This document shows positions 55,821 through 63,943 of a stretch of DNA of 64,000 nt, piece after piece. The notes below the pieces were generated by a model. The model was not told where the DNA came from, searched no databases, and worked only from the letters and a program-made list of their open reading frames with translations. Each line of letters starts with the position of its first letter. The stretch's first letter is position 1. The DNA comes from Maribacter aquivivus (lineage in GTDB: Bacteria; Bacteroidota; Bacteroidia; Flavobacteriales; Flavobacteriaceae): NCBI RefSeq assembly GCF_900142175.1, contig NZ_FQZX01000002.1, positions 229,317-293,316 on the forward strand, in the 5' to 3' direction. Position numbers and translations under genes: made by a program.

Positions 55821-56441
55821 ATGAGAATAGTTCACTTCCATATCATATGTTTTATACTGATTTTTCAAGTTGGTTGTAAGAATACAACAGAGCCCAAAAC
55901 TTTGGTGGAGAAAACAATAGAAATTAAGCAAGAAACTAAATTTAAAGAAGAATTAAAGTTAAATCAATTGGAAGGAACATGGTATTATAAAAACTCACCT
56001 TATGATGGTTATTCAATAGCCTTACATGAAAATGGTACTTTGGCAGAAAAGGTGGGTTTTATAAAAGGTAAAAGAGAAGGCGTTGTGCAAAGATGGTCAG
56101 ATACCGGTGTATTACGAGTTGAATTTCATTTTAAAAATAATCGTATAGAAGGTTCTTATAAAAGCTGGTGGGAAAATGGTCAATTGGCGCAAGATGCTAA
56201 TTACGTTAATGGTAATATGAACGGGGTTGAAAAGAAATGGTATCCAGACGGGCAATTGGCAAAAGAAAGACAATTGTTAAATGGTAAGGAAGAGGGTTTA
56301 CAAAAAGCATGGTTACAAAATGGAACTTTGTATGTAAACTATGAAGCTAAAAACGGACGTATTTTTGGGTTACGTAGAGCAAATTCTTGTTATCAATTAG
56401 AAGATGAAGTTGTAATTAAATCAGAAAACGAATTATTATGA
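55821..56441 (+). CDS. MORN-variant (YwqK-like) lipoprotein
   Basis: A 206-residue lipoprotein with lipobox FQVGC. Repeats of MORN-variant/YwqK type follow (YKNSPYDGYSIALHENGTL, VGFIKGKREGVVQRWSDTGVL, IEGSYKSWWENGQL, MNGVEKKWYPDGQL, KEEGLQKAWLQNGTL), about five copies of 23 residues. Such repeats are usually structural. Its stop overlaps the SCO start by 4 nt (ATGA). It may form a sheet that contacts other surface proteins. Confidence 0.87.
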   Translation: MRIVHFHIICFILIFQVGCKNTTEPKTLVEKTIEIKQETKFKEELKLNQLEGTWYYKNSPYDGYSIALHENGTLAEKVGFIKGKREGVVQRWSDTGVLRVEFHFKNNRIEGSYKSWWENGQLAQDANYVNGNMNGVEKKWYPDGQLAKERQLLNGKEEGLQKAWLQNGTLYVNYEAKNGRIFGLRRANSCYQLEDEVVIKSENELL

Positions 56442-57112
56442 ACAAGGCGGTACTTTCTATAGTTGTTATACTTCTTTTTGCTGCTTGTAAACAAACGGTA
56501 AAAAAAGAAAATATTCAGGTAACTGAAACCAGTAGGGTAGAGCACTTGCCATTTTATAACGATGAGTCATTTACGCCACATTGGATAACTCCAAATACTG
56601 AAGAAGAGAAACAATTTCATAAAATTCCAGATTTTAAATTGGTGGATCAATTAGGAGATACATTGACGCAAAAATCATTTGATAATCAAATTTATATTAC
56701 GGACTTCTTTTTTACGAGTTGCCCAGGTATTTGCTTGAAGATGACCAATAATATGACAAAGGTACAAGAAGCCTTTTTAGATAATCCGGAAGTAGCTATT
56801 CTTTCACATTCCGTTACTCCATCGATAGATTCTGTTACTGTTCTTAAAACATATGCTGAAAAGAACGGAGTTATTGATTCTAAATGGCACTTGGTTACAG
56901 GTGATAAAACTGAAATTTACAACTTAGGTAGAAACGAATATTTTGTAGAAAATGATTTAGGTATTCCTAAGGATATCAATGACTTTTTACACACAGAAAA
57001 CTTCTTGCTCATAGATAAAAACAAGCATATACGTGGTATCTACAACGGACTCAATCGGGCTTCAATAGCACAATTGATTACTGATGTAAATGCCTTGCTA
57101 GAAGAAAGTTGA
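56438..57112 (+). CDS. SCO1/SenC-family thioredoxin-like lipoprotein
   Basis: A 224-residue lipoprotein, lipobox LLFAAC (C17), with a thioredoxin fold. It shows the copper-binding/redox motif C95-P-G-I-C99 (FFTSCPGICLKM), the supporting SHSVTPSIDSV segment and a distal His in FLHTENFLLID. SCO proteins insert Cu into cytochrome oxidase or act as thiol-disulfide reductants. It is the last gene of the cluster, after the MORN lipoprotein by ATGA overlap, and before a bidirectional terminator. Here its presence with YHYH and EF-hand genes suggests metal handling in the envelope. Confidence 0.9.
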   Translation: MNKAVLSIVVILLFAACKQTVKKENIQVTETSRVEHLPFYNDESFTPHWITPNTEEEKQFHKIPDFKLVDQLGDTLTQKSFDNQIYITDFFFTSCPGICLKMTNNMTKVQEAFLDNPEVAILSHSVTPSIDSVTVLKTYAEKNGVIDSKWHLVTGDKTEIYNLGRNEYFVENDLGIPKDINDFLHTENFLLIDKNKHIRGIYNGLNRASIAQLITDVNALLEES

Positions 57113-57137
57113 TTGCAATTGTTTGATTAATTATTGA

Positions 57138-57171
57138 AAAAAGCCCGTAAACTAATGTTTACGGGCTTTTT
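57138..57171. terminator. Bidirectional terminator
   Basis: A strong hairpin AAAAGCCCGTAAAC/GTTTACGGGCTTTT with loop TAAT, flanked by A and T runs, between the convergent SCO and DJ-1/PfpI genes. Confidence 0.93.
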
Positions 57172-57191
57172 AAATTTAACATGAAATGCTA

Positions 57192-57869
57192 TTACTTTAA
57201 AGCTGCTAATAATTTCTCTGCTACTACTTCTGATGAAGCAGGGTTCTGACCTGTTATAAGATTTCCATCTTGTACAGCGTAAGAAGCCCAATCTTCTTTC
57301 TTAGAATAGATTCCGCCATTTTCTTGTAGCATGTCTTCTACTAAGAAAGGAACAACCTCAGTTAGTTGAACAGCTGCTTCTTCACTATTTGCGAAACCAG
57401 TAACCTTTTTACCATTTACTAAAGCTTTACCATCTTTTCCTTTTACACCTTTTAAAGCTGCAGGAGCGTGACATACAAAAGCAATTGGTTTTTCTTGTTC
57501 ATTGAATGTTTCAATCAATTTGATTGAAGTAGCGTCGTTTGCTAAATCCCATAACGGTCCGTGACCACCTGGGTAGAAAACTGCATCAAAATCAGAAGCA
57601 TTTACATCAGCTAATTTTTTAGTGTTGTTGATAACACTCTGAGCATCTTTATCTTCTTTATAACGCTTTGTATCTTTTGTCTGAGCATCTTCTGAATCAC
57701 TACTTGGATCAATTGGTGCTTGACCACCTTTTGGTGTAGCCACTGTAATTTCAGCCCCTTTATCTAATAATGCGTAATACGGAGCTGCAAACTCTTCAAT
57801 CCAAAATCCTGTTTTCTTTCCTGTGTCTCCTAATTGATCATGAGACGTTAATACAAATAATATTTTCAT
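57192..57869 (-). CDS. DJ-1/PfpI family (HchA/Hsp31-type) protein
   Basis: A 225-residue protein of the DJ-1/PfpI superfamily. Nucleophile C133 is in the elbow AFVCHAPAAL with H134, and E25 is in FWIEEF, the conserved acidic residue near the Cys. YPGGHGPLWDL is typical of the Hsp31-like subclass. Members act as glyoxalase III or deglycase-like enzymes and are induced by reactive carbonyls. It is 43 nt after the MDR oxidoreductase on the same strand, which fits an electrophile response operon. Confidence 0.9.
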   Translation of the reverse strand: MKILFVLTSHDQLGDTGKKTGFWIEEFAAPYYALLDKGAEITVATPKGGQAPIDPSSDSEDAQTKDTKRYKEDKDAQSVINNTKKLADVNASDFDAVFYPGGHGPLWDLANDATSIKLIETFNEQEKPIAFVCHAPAALKGVKGKDGKALVNGKKVTGFANSEEAAVQLTEVVPFLVEDMLQENGGIYSKKEDWASYAVQDGNLITGQNPASSEVVAEKLLAALK

Positions 57870-57912
57870 TGTTTTTTGTTTTTAAGTTATTGATTTATAG
57901 CAAGTCTTTTAT

Positions 57913-58911
57913 TTAGACTTTAACTATCATTTTTCCTTTATTTTTACCATCCATCATATCTAAGAACGCTTGTGGGGTATTCTCAAATCCTTCAACAACA
58001 GTTTCTTTATACTTTAATTTACCTTCACCTAACCAAGTTGCTAATTGCTTCATAGCTACGGGGAATTTATCTGCGTAGTTAGAAACAATAAATCCTTGCA
58101 TTAATGCACTATTCTTAACCAAGAAAGGTTGTACAGCAACTGCCATTGGTATTTCTGTTTTATTGTAAACAGAAATAGCACCACAGATGATAATACGTGC
58201 AAACTGATTTATATTGAATAAAACAGCATCGGAAATTGGTCCGCCAACATTATCAAAATAGATATCCACTCCGTTTGGTGCCGCTTCTTTAATGGCGGCT
58301 TTCATATCCTTAGTAGTTTTATAATTGATACCATGATCAAACCCAAATTCAGATTTCAACATATCAATCTTTTCATCTGTACCAGCAATACCAATAACAT
58401 TAAGTCCAAGTATTTTACCGATCTGACCCACAACACTACCAACGGCACCTGCAGCACCTGAAACAACTAAAGTTTCACCTTTTTTTGGTTTTCCTATTTC
58501 GTGAAGTCCTAAAAAGGCAGTTAAGCCAGTCATACCAACAATACCTAAATATGCACTTAATGGTGCTTTACTTTTATCTATTTTTTGTAAGCCTTCGCCA
58601 GTAGAAATTTGCTTCTCTTTCCATTGCAATAAGCCTGATACGAAATCACCTTTTTTGAATTTGTCGTTCTTGGTTTCAATAACTTCTGCTACCACCCCGG
58701 AGCTTATTGGTTCATCTAACTTAAAAGGTGGTACATACGATTTAGCATCGCTCATACGACCTCTTAAATAAGGGTCTACAGAAATATATTTTGCTTCTAA
58801 CAATAATTGACCATCAGAAATACTAGGATTTACATCAGATTCAACAAATTCAAAGTCAGAAAGGGTAGGAGTACCTACCGGACGTTTTTTTAAATTAATG
58901 GACTTATTCAT
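57913..58911 (-). CDS. NADP-dependent MDR oxidoreductase (CurA/leukotriene reductase-like)
   Basis: A 332-residue medium-chain reductase without structural zinc. It has the N-terminal GroES-like domain with the ISVDPYLRGRMS segment and a Rossmann domain with VSGAAGAVGSVVGQIGKI, then ENTPQAFLDMMDGKNKGKMIVKV. These are hallmarks of the 2-alkenal reductase/CurA/prostaglandin reductase group that reduces enones and alkenals with NADPH. It heads a two-gene operon with the DJ-1 protein. A good -7 box and an AATGAA-CA-TTCATT palindrome lie upstream, suggesting repression by a TetR-type regulator. Confidence 0.92.
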   Translation of the reverse strand: MNKSINLKKRPVGTPTLSDFEFVESDVNPSISDGQLLLEAKYISVDPYLRGRMSDAKSYVPPFKLDEPISSGVVAEVIETKNDKFKKGDFVSGLLQWKEKQISTGEGLQKIDKSKAPLSAYLGIVGMTGLTAFLGLHEIGKPKKGETLVVSGAAGAVGSVVGQIGKILGLNVIGIAGTDEKIDMLKSEFGFDHGINYKTTKDMKAAIKEAAPNGVDIYFDNVGGPISDAVLFNINQFARIIICGAISVYNKTEIPMAVAVQPFLVKNSALMQGFIVSNYADKFPVAMKQLATWLGEGKLKYKETVVEGFENTPQAFLDMMDGKNKGKMIVKV

Positions 58912-59032
58912 AAGTTATTATTTAAATTTTATGCTAAATTATTGCCTAAGAGATATGTAATAATTAGTGCTTTTACAAGTATGCTTTCATGTAACTGATT
59001 GCAAACTTCCAATCTTTTTTTCTTAGACAGTT

Positions 59033-59040
59033 CAAAGATA
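59033..59040 (-). promoter_or_regulatory. -7 box of the MDR/DJ-1 operon
   Basis: On the minus strand this reads TATCTTTG, an exact TAnnTTTG match, about 120 nt upstream of the MDR start codon. Confidence 0.5.
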
Positions 59041-59052
59041 TTACAAAAAAAG

Positions 59053-59066
59053 AATGAACATTCATT
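59053..59066. promoter_or_regulatory. Putative TetR-type operator palindrome
   Basis: AATGAA-CA-TTCATT is a perfect inverted repeat of 6 bp with a 2-bp spacer, overlapping the -33 region of the promoter at 59033-59040. TetR-family repressors typically bind such AATGAA/TTCATT half-sites. No TetR gene is in the window. Confidence 0.4.
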
Positions 59067-59109
59067 TTTTAACAAAGGTTTATAAAAGGTGTTTCTTTTT
59101 TGGATTAAA

Positions 59110-59135
59110 AAAAAGCATCTGTTACGATGCTTTTT
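59110..59135 (-). terminator. Terminator of the aldehyde dehydrogenase gene
   Basis: A 10-bp stem AAAAAGCATC with a 6-nt loop, followed by T residues on the minus strand. Confidence 0.85.
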
Positions 59136-59150
59136 AGTTCATGCTGCAAT

Positions 59151-60545
59151 CTATTCCATTATTGTAATGGCTTTCACATTCACAAATTCTTTCATTCCAA
59201 ATCCTCCATGTTCTCTTCCGTAACCTGAATCTTTTACACCACCAAAAGGCATCATTGGGTTTGCTAATCCGAAGGAATTTATAAATACCATACCCGTGTC
59301 AAAATGCTTTTCAGCCAATTCAATTGCCTTATCAACATCTTTAGAAAAGATTCCGCCGCCTAATCCAAATCTGCTATCATTAGCGATACGCATGGCATCT
59401 TCATTGTCCTTTGCTTTAATTAATGAAGCAACCGGTCCGAATAGCTCATCATCATATGCTGGTTGACCTGGCGTTACATTGCCTAATACCGTGGCAGGGT
59501 AGAAGTAGCCTTCCCCTTCAGGAATTTTTCCGCCACATAAAATTTCAGCACCTTTATCAACACTTTCTTCAAGCTGTTCGTGAATCTTTTTCCTTAAATC
59601 TTCACGAGCCATTGGTCCTAGTTCCGTTTCCTCTTTTTTGGGATCACCTACTTTTAAGGCATCCATAGCCTTTACGAATTTCTCTTTAAACTCGTCATAC
59701 ACTTTTTCTGTAGCAACAAATCTTTTAGCCGCAATACAGGTTTCTCCATTATTATAAATACGACCCATTACACTTTTTTCAACAGCCAAATCAATATCTG
59801 CATCATCTAACACCAAGTAGGCATCATTACTACCCAATTCTAATACTGTCTTTTTCAATTGTGCACCAGCCAATTCGCCAATTTTTTCTCCTGCTACCGG
59901 ACTACCGGTTAAGGTAACACCTCTAATTAATTTATGTTCTATAATCGCATTAGACTGCTCATGATCAATAACCATGACATTGAATAAATTCTCAGGTAGA
60001 CCAGCTGTATCAAATATAGATTTCAACAATTTTGCCGTACCTGTAACGTTAGATGCATGTTTTAGCAAAATACTGTTACCAGCCATTAAGTTAACAATAG
60101 TATATCTTAATACTTGATAACTTGGGTAGTTCCATGGTTGAATACCATATATAATTCCCATGGGTGAATAGGTTATAATTCCTCTTCCTCCATCGGATAA
60201 TTTTCTTTCTTCATTTTTTAAAAATTCTGGAGCGTTCTCTGCAGAATAATCGCAAATTGATGTACAAAGGTCGACTTCATGCTCGCTTTGAGATAAAAGT
60301 TTACCCATTTCATCGGTCATTAACTCTGCTAGCTCTTTCTTATAATTCTGTAATTCTTTACCTATAGATTTTATAATCTCGCCGCGTTCTTCAATGGATT
60401 TCATTTTCCATTTCAAAAATGCTTTTTGAGAGTTTTGGATGCTTTCTTCCACCTGATCATCTGTCATATATGTGTATGTGGACAGTGTTTTTCCTGTAGT
60501 AGGGTTAATTGTTTTGAATGTATCTTGTTTTGTTGTCGTAGACAT
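59151..60545 (-). CDS. NAD(P)-dependent succinate-semialdehyde dehydrogenase-like ALDH
   Basis: A 464-residue aldehyde dehydrogenase. The catalytic Cys is in NGETCIAAKRF (near residue 266) and the general-base Glu in LELGSNDAYLV. The C-terminal NPMMPFGGVKDSGYGREHG segment is typical of the succinate-semialdehyde/GabD-like group. The Glu motif reads ELGSND rather than ELGGKDP, common in this subclass. It is 20 nt after the SDR gene, so the two form an operon. It oxidises a short aldehyde to acid; the natural substrate is inferred. Confidence 0.9.
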   Translation of the reverse strand: MSTTTKQDTFKTINPTTGKTLSTYTYMTDDQVEESIQNSQKAFLKWKMKSIEERGEIIKSIGKELQNYKKELAELMTDEMGKLLSQSEHEVDLCTSICDYSAENAPEFLKNEERKLSDGGRGIITYSPMGIIYGIQPWNYPSYQVLRYTIVNLMAGNSILLKHASNVTGTAKLLKSIFDTAGLPENLFNVMVIDHEQSNAIIEHKLIRGVTLTGSPVAGEKIGELAGAQLKKTVLELGSNDAYLVLDDADIDLAVEKSVMGRIYNNGETCIAAKRFVATEKVYDEFKEKFVKAMDALKVGDPKKEETELGPMAREDLRKKIHEQLEESVDKGAEILCGGKIPEGEGYFYPATVLGNVTPGQPAYDDELFGPVASLIKAKDNEDAMRIANDSRFGLGGGIFSKDVDKAIELAEKHFDTGMVFINSFGLANPMMPFGGVKDSGYGREHGGFGMKEFVNVKAITIME

Positions 60546-60565
60546 AATTTGTTTTTAAATTTTAT

Positions 60566-61306
60566 TTATTGTTGTTCACTTGGTACCAAATACACATCAT
60601 TGATGTTTACTCTATTTGGTTGTGTTAAAACATAGTAGATGCTGTTAGCAATATCTTCTGCTTCTAAGGTTTCCATCTTTTGCATTTCTTTCATCATCTC
60701 TTTAATATCCTCATCGCTAATGGTGCTTGTCAAATTAGTAGCCACTGCACCAGGTTCTATAGAGGTGATATTAATTCCGTATTTCGGTGCCAATTCTTGA
60801 CGCAGTCCTTCTGAAAACATTTTCACTGCAGATTTGGTTGCACAGTACACTGCACCACCTGGAAAATATCTATTTGCAGCCATTGAAGAAATATTAATGA
60901 TATTACCGCCTTTGTTAGCTTTTAGCTCTGGTAATACTGCAGCAACTCCGTTCAGGACTCCTTTGATATTCACATCTACCATCTTATCCCACTCGTCAGT
61001 TTTAAGTTTTTCAACAAATGATAAAGGCATTAATCCTGCGTTGTTTATTAAACCTGATATTTTACCGTATTTGCGTTTAGTTTTAGAAACAACATTTTCG
61101 AAATCTGCTTTCTTTGTTACATCGCCCGCTACCACTAAGGCTTCTCCGCCTTTTTCAATAATGTCAGATTTCAGGTCGTTTAACTCATCTTCGCTTCTCG
61201 CCATTAAAACAACCTTAACTCCATTTTCAGCTAGTTTTATTGCTGTTGCTTTGCCAATTCCGCTTGATGCTCCCGTTATTATAATTACTTTATCTTCTAA
61301 TTTCAT
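60566..61306 (-). CDS. Short-chain dehydrogenase/reductase
   Basis: A 246-residue classical SDR. It has the nucleotide loop TGASSGIG, NNAG, ISS with catalytic Ser, and Y-x3-K (VYCATKSAV). EAEDIANSIYYVLTQP is typical of the YdfG-like serine/3-hydroxy acid dehydrogenase group. It would interconvert an alcohol and a carbonyl compound using NADP(H), and the downstream aldehyde dehydrogenase (20 nt) could oxidise the product further. It is transcribed toward the centre of the window. Confidence 0.92.
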   Translation of the reverse strand: MKLEDKVIIITGASSGIGKATAIKLAENGVKVVLMARSEDELNDLKSDIIEKGGEALVVAGDVTKKADFENVVSKTKRKYGKISGLINNAGLMPLSFVEKLKTDEWDKMVDVNIKGVLNGVAAVLPELKANKGGNIINISSMAANRYFPGGAVYCATKSAVKMFSEGLRQELAPKYGINITSIEPGAVATNLTSTISDEDIKEMMKEMQKMETLEAEDIANSIYYVLTQPNRVNINDVYLVPSEQQ

Positions 61307-61663
61307 AGTGTATTAATTTTGATTTGAAGACAAGTTAATAGGTATGAAATGACTCTTTTAGCTAGATTAAATGAAGTATTGACGGATATGGAAATGAGGT
61401 AAGATTGAAACTTTACGAGTCAAAAAAACCAGCGAAATAGAACCCTCTGGCAAGTACACAAGTAATTACACTAGCAATATGATTATTGCTATGTATAATA
61501 ATAGGAAGGATATTCAGTGGTCATAAAGCACATGACCGCAAGCTCTATCATAGCATGTACAGCAATGCTTTAAGTTGTTCTAGACCTGAAAAAAAGTAGA
61601 AAACAGACAATTATCGACACCTCTATATCGTCGGCAACACGGTTAATTAAAAAAAAAGATTGT
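61307..61663. other. Intergenic region without a gene
   Basis: A 357-bp gap between two minus-strand genes. It should contain the promoter of the SDR/ALDH operon on its left side. I see no ORF of note. A hairpin TAGCAATA/TATTGCTA lies at 61472-61491 but has no T run and is probably not a terminator. The right end, about 61647-61660, is A-rich, next to the AraC stop codon. Confidence 0.6.
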
Positions 61664-62560
61664 TTAAGCACTTGCTGTTGGTGTGCAAGACGCTCTTTTC
61701 AATAACATATATTCTCCCTTTGTTTTAAAATCACGAATAGATGAACCTGTATAACGTTTAAAAGTTTTTGAAAGATGACTTACATCGGTAAAACCTAAAT
61801 CATCTGCAATTTGTGTTAATGTGTAATCTGAATTTAAAAGCCGAATCTCTACTAACTTCAGTTTTGCCTTAATGATATATTCTCGCAAAGACATGCTCAC
61901 TTGCTTTTTAAAATATTCGCTTACATATGTAGGTGACATCATAAAAACATCGGCTAAATTTTCAACTTTCAATAATTCAGTCTTGTCAATATTGATATTA
62001 ATATAAGTCAGCATCTTAGTAATTCTTTCATCAGAATTGTTCTTTGGTAATTCAAAGTAGTTGCTCTTTTTAATATTGCGAATTAAGATTTCTAAAATAC
62101 TAGTCATTAAACTAGTGACTAGGTTTATTGATTCTTCTCCATAATTTCTAGATTCTTGAAGAATCATACCAATTAGGTTTTCTAAATAGCTTCTATCTAA
62201 TTCATTTTTAATAATATCTCCTGGTAACTGATTGTAATTAGATAATATAAACGAAGCTTCTTTAAACCACTCATTTCTATCAATGGTAATTCTGTTTGCA
62301 TTCTTAAAAAATGAATCAGTAAACTTTAGAAATACAAATCTGGTAGGTTTTTCTATAGTAAAAGAATGGCATTTTAACGGAGGTAATAAAAACATACTAT
62401 TCTTCCCATAGGCATAATCATTATAATTAATGCACTGTGTGCCTTGTCCATCTTTAATTAGAACCAACTCAAAAAAATTGTTCTTAACCGGGCGTTGTTT
62501 CCAATCCGTTAACTCTATTTCTTGTATTTCAAAAGGTTTGTAGGCTTCTAATACTTGCAT
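61664..62560 (-). CDS. AraC-family transcriptional regulator
   Basis: A 298-residue regulator with the start at MQVLEAYKPFEIQEI, preferred over an ATG ten codons upstream because the family usually starts here. Residues 1-180 are a cupin-like sensor (FELVLIKDGQGTQCIN); residues 200-298 hold the two HTH units of AraC (VENLADVFMMSPTYVSEYFKK, LTQIADDLGFTDVSHLSKTFKRYTGSS). It may control the SDR/ALDH or MDR/DJ-1 genes to its left, but no site can be assigned. Confidence 0.9.
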   Translation of the reverse strand: MQVLEAYKPFEIQEIELTDWKQRPVKNNFFELVLIKDGQGTQCINYNDYAYGKNSMFLLPPLKCHSFTIEKPTRFVFLKFTDSFFKNANRITIDRNEWFKEASFILSNYNQLPGDIIKNELDRSYLENLIGMILQESRNYGEESINLVTSLMTSILEILIRNIKKSNYFELPKNNSDERITKMLTYININIDKTELLKVENLADVFMMSPTYVSEYFKKQVSMSLREYIIKAKLKLVEIRLLNSDYTLTQIADDLGFTDVSHLSKTFKRYTGSSIRDFKTKGEYMLLKRASCTPTASA

Positions 62561-62694
62561 TTTAATGGTATTTATGGAATAATAGGACAAATTTAGGCTA
62601 AAAAATAGGTTTCAAACTAATTCACTAACTCATTAACCTTTATTTATACCATTAATTCCAACATTTCAACTACAAAAAAACGCTCTAAAGCTAG

Positions 62695-62702
62695 TAACTT
62701 TG
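62695..62702 (+). promoter_or_regulatory. -7 box of alkB (TAACTTTG)
   Basis: An exact TAnnTTTG match 35 nt upstream of the alkB start codon, in the divergent gap to the AraC gene. Confidence 0.55.
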
Positions 62703-62737
62703 TTTTAGAAGGATTTCAAATAATTAGTATATCGTAA

Positions 62738-63367
62738 ATGGATTTATTTAATCAGGCGGACTTATTTTCAAAAAACGAAGTCCGTAAAATAGAATTTGAT
62801 TTACCAGGAGCTAATGTTACTTTATTCAAGAATTTCTTCAGTTTAGAAGAAAGCAATAAGCTGTATAATAGCCTATTACAAAACACCCCATGGCAGCAAG
62901 AGCAAATTACCATTCATGGAAAAGATGTAGACTATCCCAGATTAACAGCTTGGTATGGAGATGTTACCAAGGATATTAAATACACGAATACAAAAAGTAC
63001 AATGCATTTATGGAATGCTGATTTACTTTTTATTAAAGAGCGAATAGAGCAGGAGGTCAATGTAAAATTTACACGTTGTTTGCTTAATTATTATAGAGAT
63101 GGCAAAGACAGTGTAGATTGGCACCAAGACTATAAAGGAGACCAACGTAAAAACACAGTTATTGCTTCGGTAACTTTTGGAGAGACCAGACCTTTTCAAT
63201 TAAAACATACTACCCGTAAAGATTTAAAACGTGTAGCTATTCCTTTAACTCACGGAAGCCTACTTCTAATGAAAGGTGCTACTCAAGATAACTGGAAACA
63301 TAAAATACCAAAAACAAAAAAACAGATTCATCCAAGAATTAATCTTACGTTTCGGTGGATCAACTAA
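62738..63367 (+). CDS. alkB: AlkB-family alpha-ketoglutarate-dependent dioxygenase
   Basis: A 209-residue non-haem Fe(II) dioxygenase that repairs alkylated bases (N1-methyladenine, N3-methylcytosine) by oxidative demethylation. It has the HxD pair H129/D131 in DWHQDYKGD, distal H188 in WKHKIP, and the 2-oxoglutarate-binding Arg pair R200/R206 in PRINLTFRWI. It is close to human ALKBH2/3 in size. It stands alone, divergent from the AraC regulator, with an exact -7 box. No ada gene lies nearby in the window. Confidence 0.94.
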   Translation: MDLFNQADLFSKNEVRKIEFDLPGANVTLFKNFFSLEESNKLYNSLLQNTPWQQEQITIHGKDVDYPRLTAWYGDVTKDIKYTNTKSTMHLWNADLLFIKERIEQEVNVKFTRCLLNYYRDGKDSVDWHQDYKGDQRKNTVIASVTFGETRPFQLKHTTRKDLKRVAIPLTHGSLLLMKGATQDNWKHKIPKTKKQIHPRINLTFRWIN

Positions 63368-63433
63368 CCTTATATTTACATACATTACGTTTTGATTGTA
63401 TACTTTTAGTAAATTAAACTTAAGTAATATCCT

Positions 63434-63733
63434 ATGAAAAAATCTTATTTAACGGTAGTCGTGCATATTTTAGCAAAAGAAGAATATAGAGAAGATGTAA
63501 AAGCGGAATTACTAAAACTTGTTGGTCCTACTAGAGGTGAAGAGGGTAATATTTCATATGACCTACATCAAGATAATTCTAACCCAAATTTATTCTTATT
63601 CCATGAGAAATGGGTTAGTCAAGAATTACTTCAAAAACATTCTCAAAGTAAACATATTGCTGAATATAAGGCTGCAACCGAAGAGAAGTTAGTTGATGTC
63701 ACTTTGTTTAAAATGACAGAACTGACCAACTAA
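63434..63733 (+). CDS. ABM-domain putative quinol monooxygenase
   Basis: A 99-residue protein, a dimeric alpha-beta barrel (YLTVVVHILAKEEYREDVKAELLKL ... GNISYDLHQDN ... LFLFHEKWVSQELLQKHSQSKH) of the antibiotic-biosynthesis monooxygenase/YgiN family. YgiN oxidises menadiol and may relieve quinone stress. The His in LQKHSQSKH is typical. It is 66 nt after alkB on the same strand and followed by the nitroreductase start, which fits a redox-defence context. Confidence 0.9.
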   Translation: MKKSYLTVVVHILAKEEYREDVKAELLKLVGPTRGEEGNISYDLHQDNSNPNLFLFHEKWVSQELLQKHSQSKHIAEYKAATEEKLVDVTLFKMTELTN

Positions 63734-63897
63734 CTTTGTATTAATAAAGGTTTCCCTATAAATTATTATAGTTTAATTCAATAAAATGAATTGAATCAAG
63801 TGCTTTTTGGCTTAAAATTAAGATTTCACCTCTATAAAACCTCTATTTATACCTTCTTCTCCTTTTTTTATACATTATAAAAACTTTATTTCCTATT

Positions 63898-63905
63898 TAC
63901 CTTTG
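63898..63905 (+). promoter_or_regulatory. -7 box of the nitroreductase gene (TACCTTTG)
   Basis: An exact TAnnTTTG match 38 nt upstream of the last ATG of the window. Confidence 0.55.
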
Positions 63906-63943
63906 CCATATAAATAGGATTAACCTTATTAAAACATATAAAA

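Noticed and set aside
61472..61491. TAGCAATA/TATTGCTA hairpin as a terminator or operator
   Set aside because: There is no T run and no adjacent promoter, and an 8-bp stem of this composition is common by chance.
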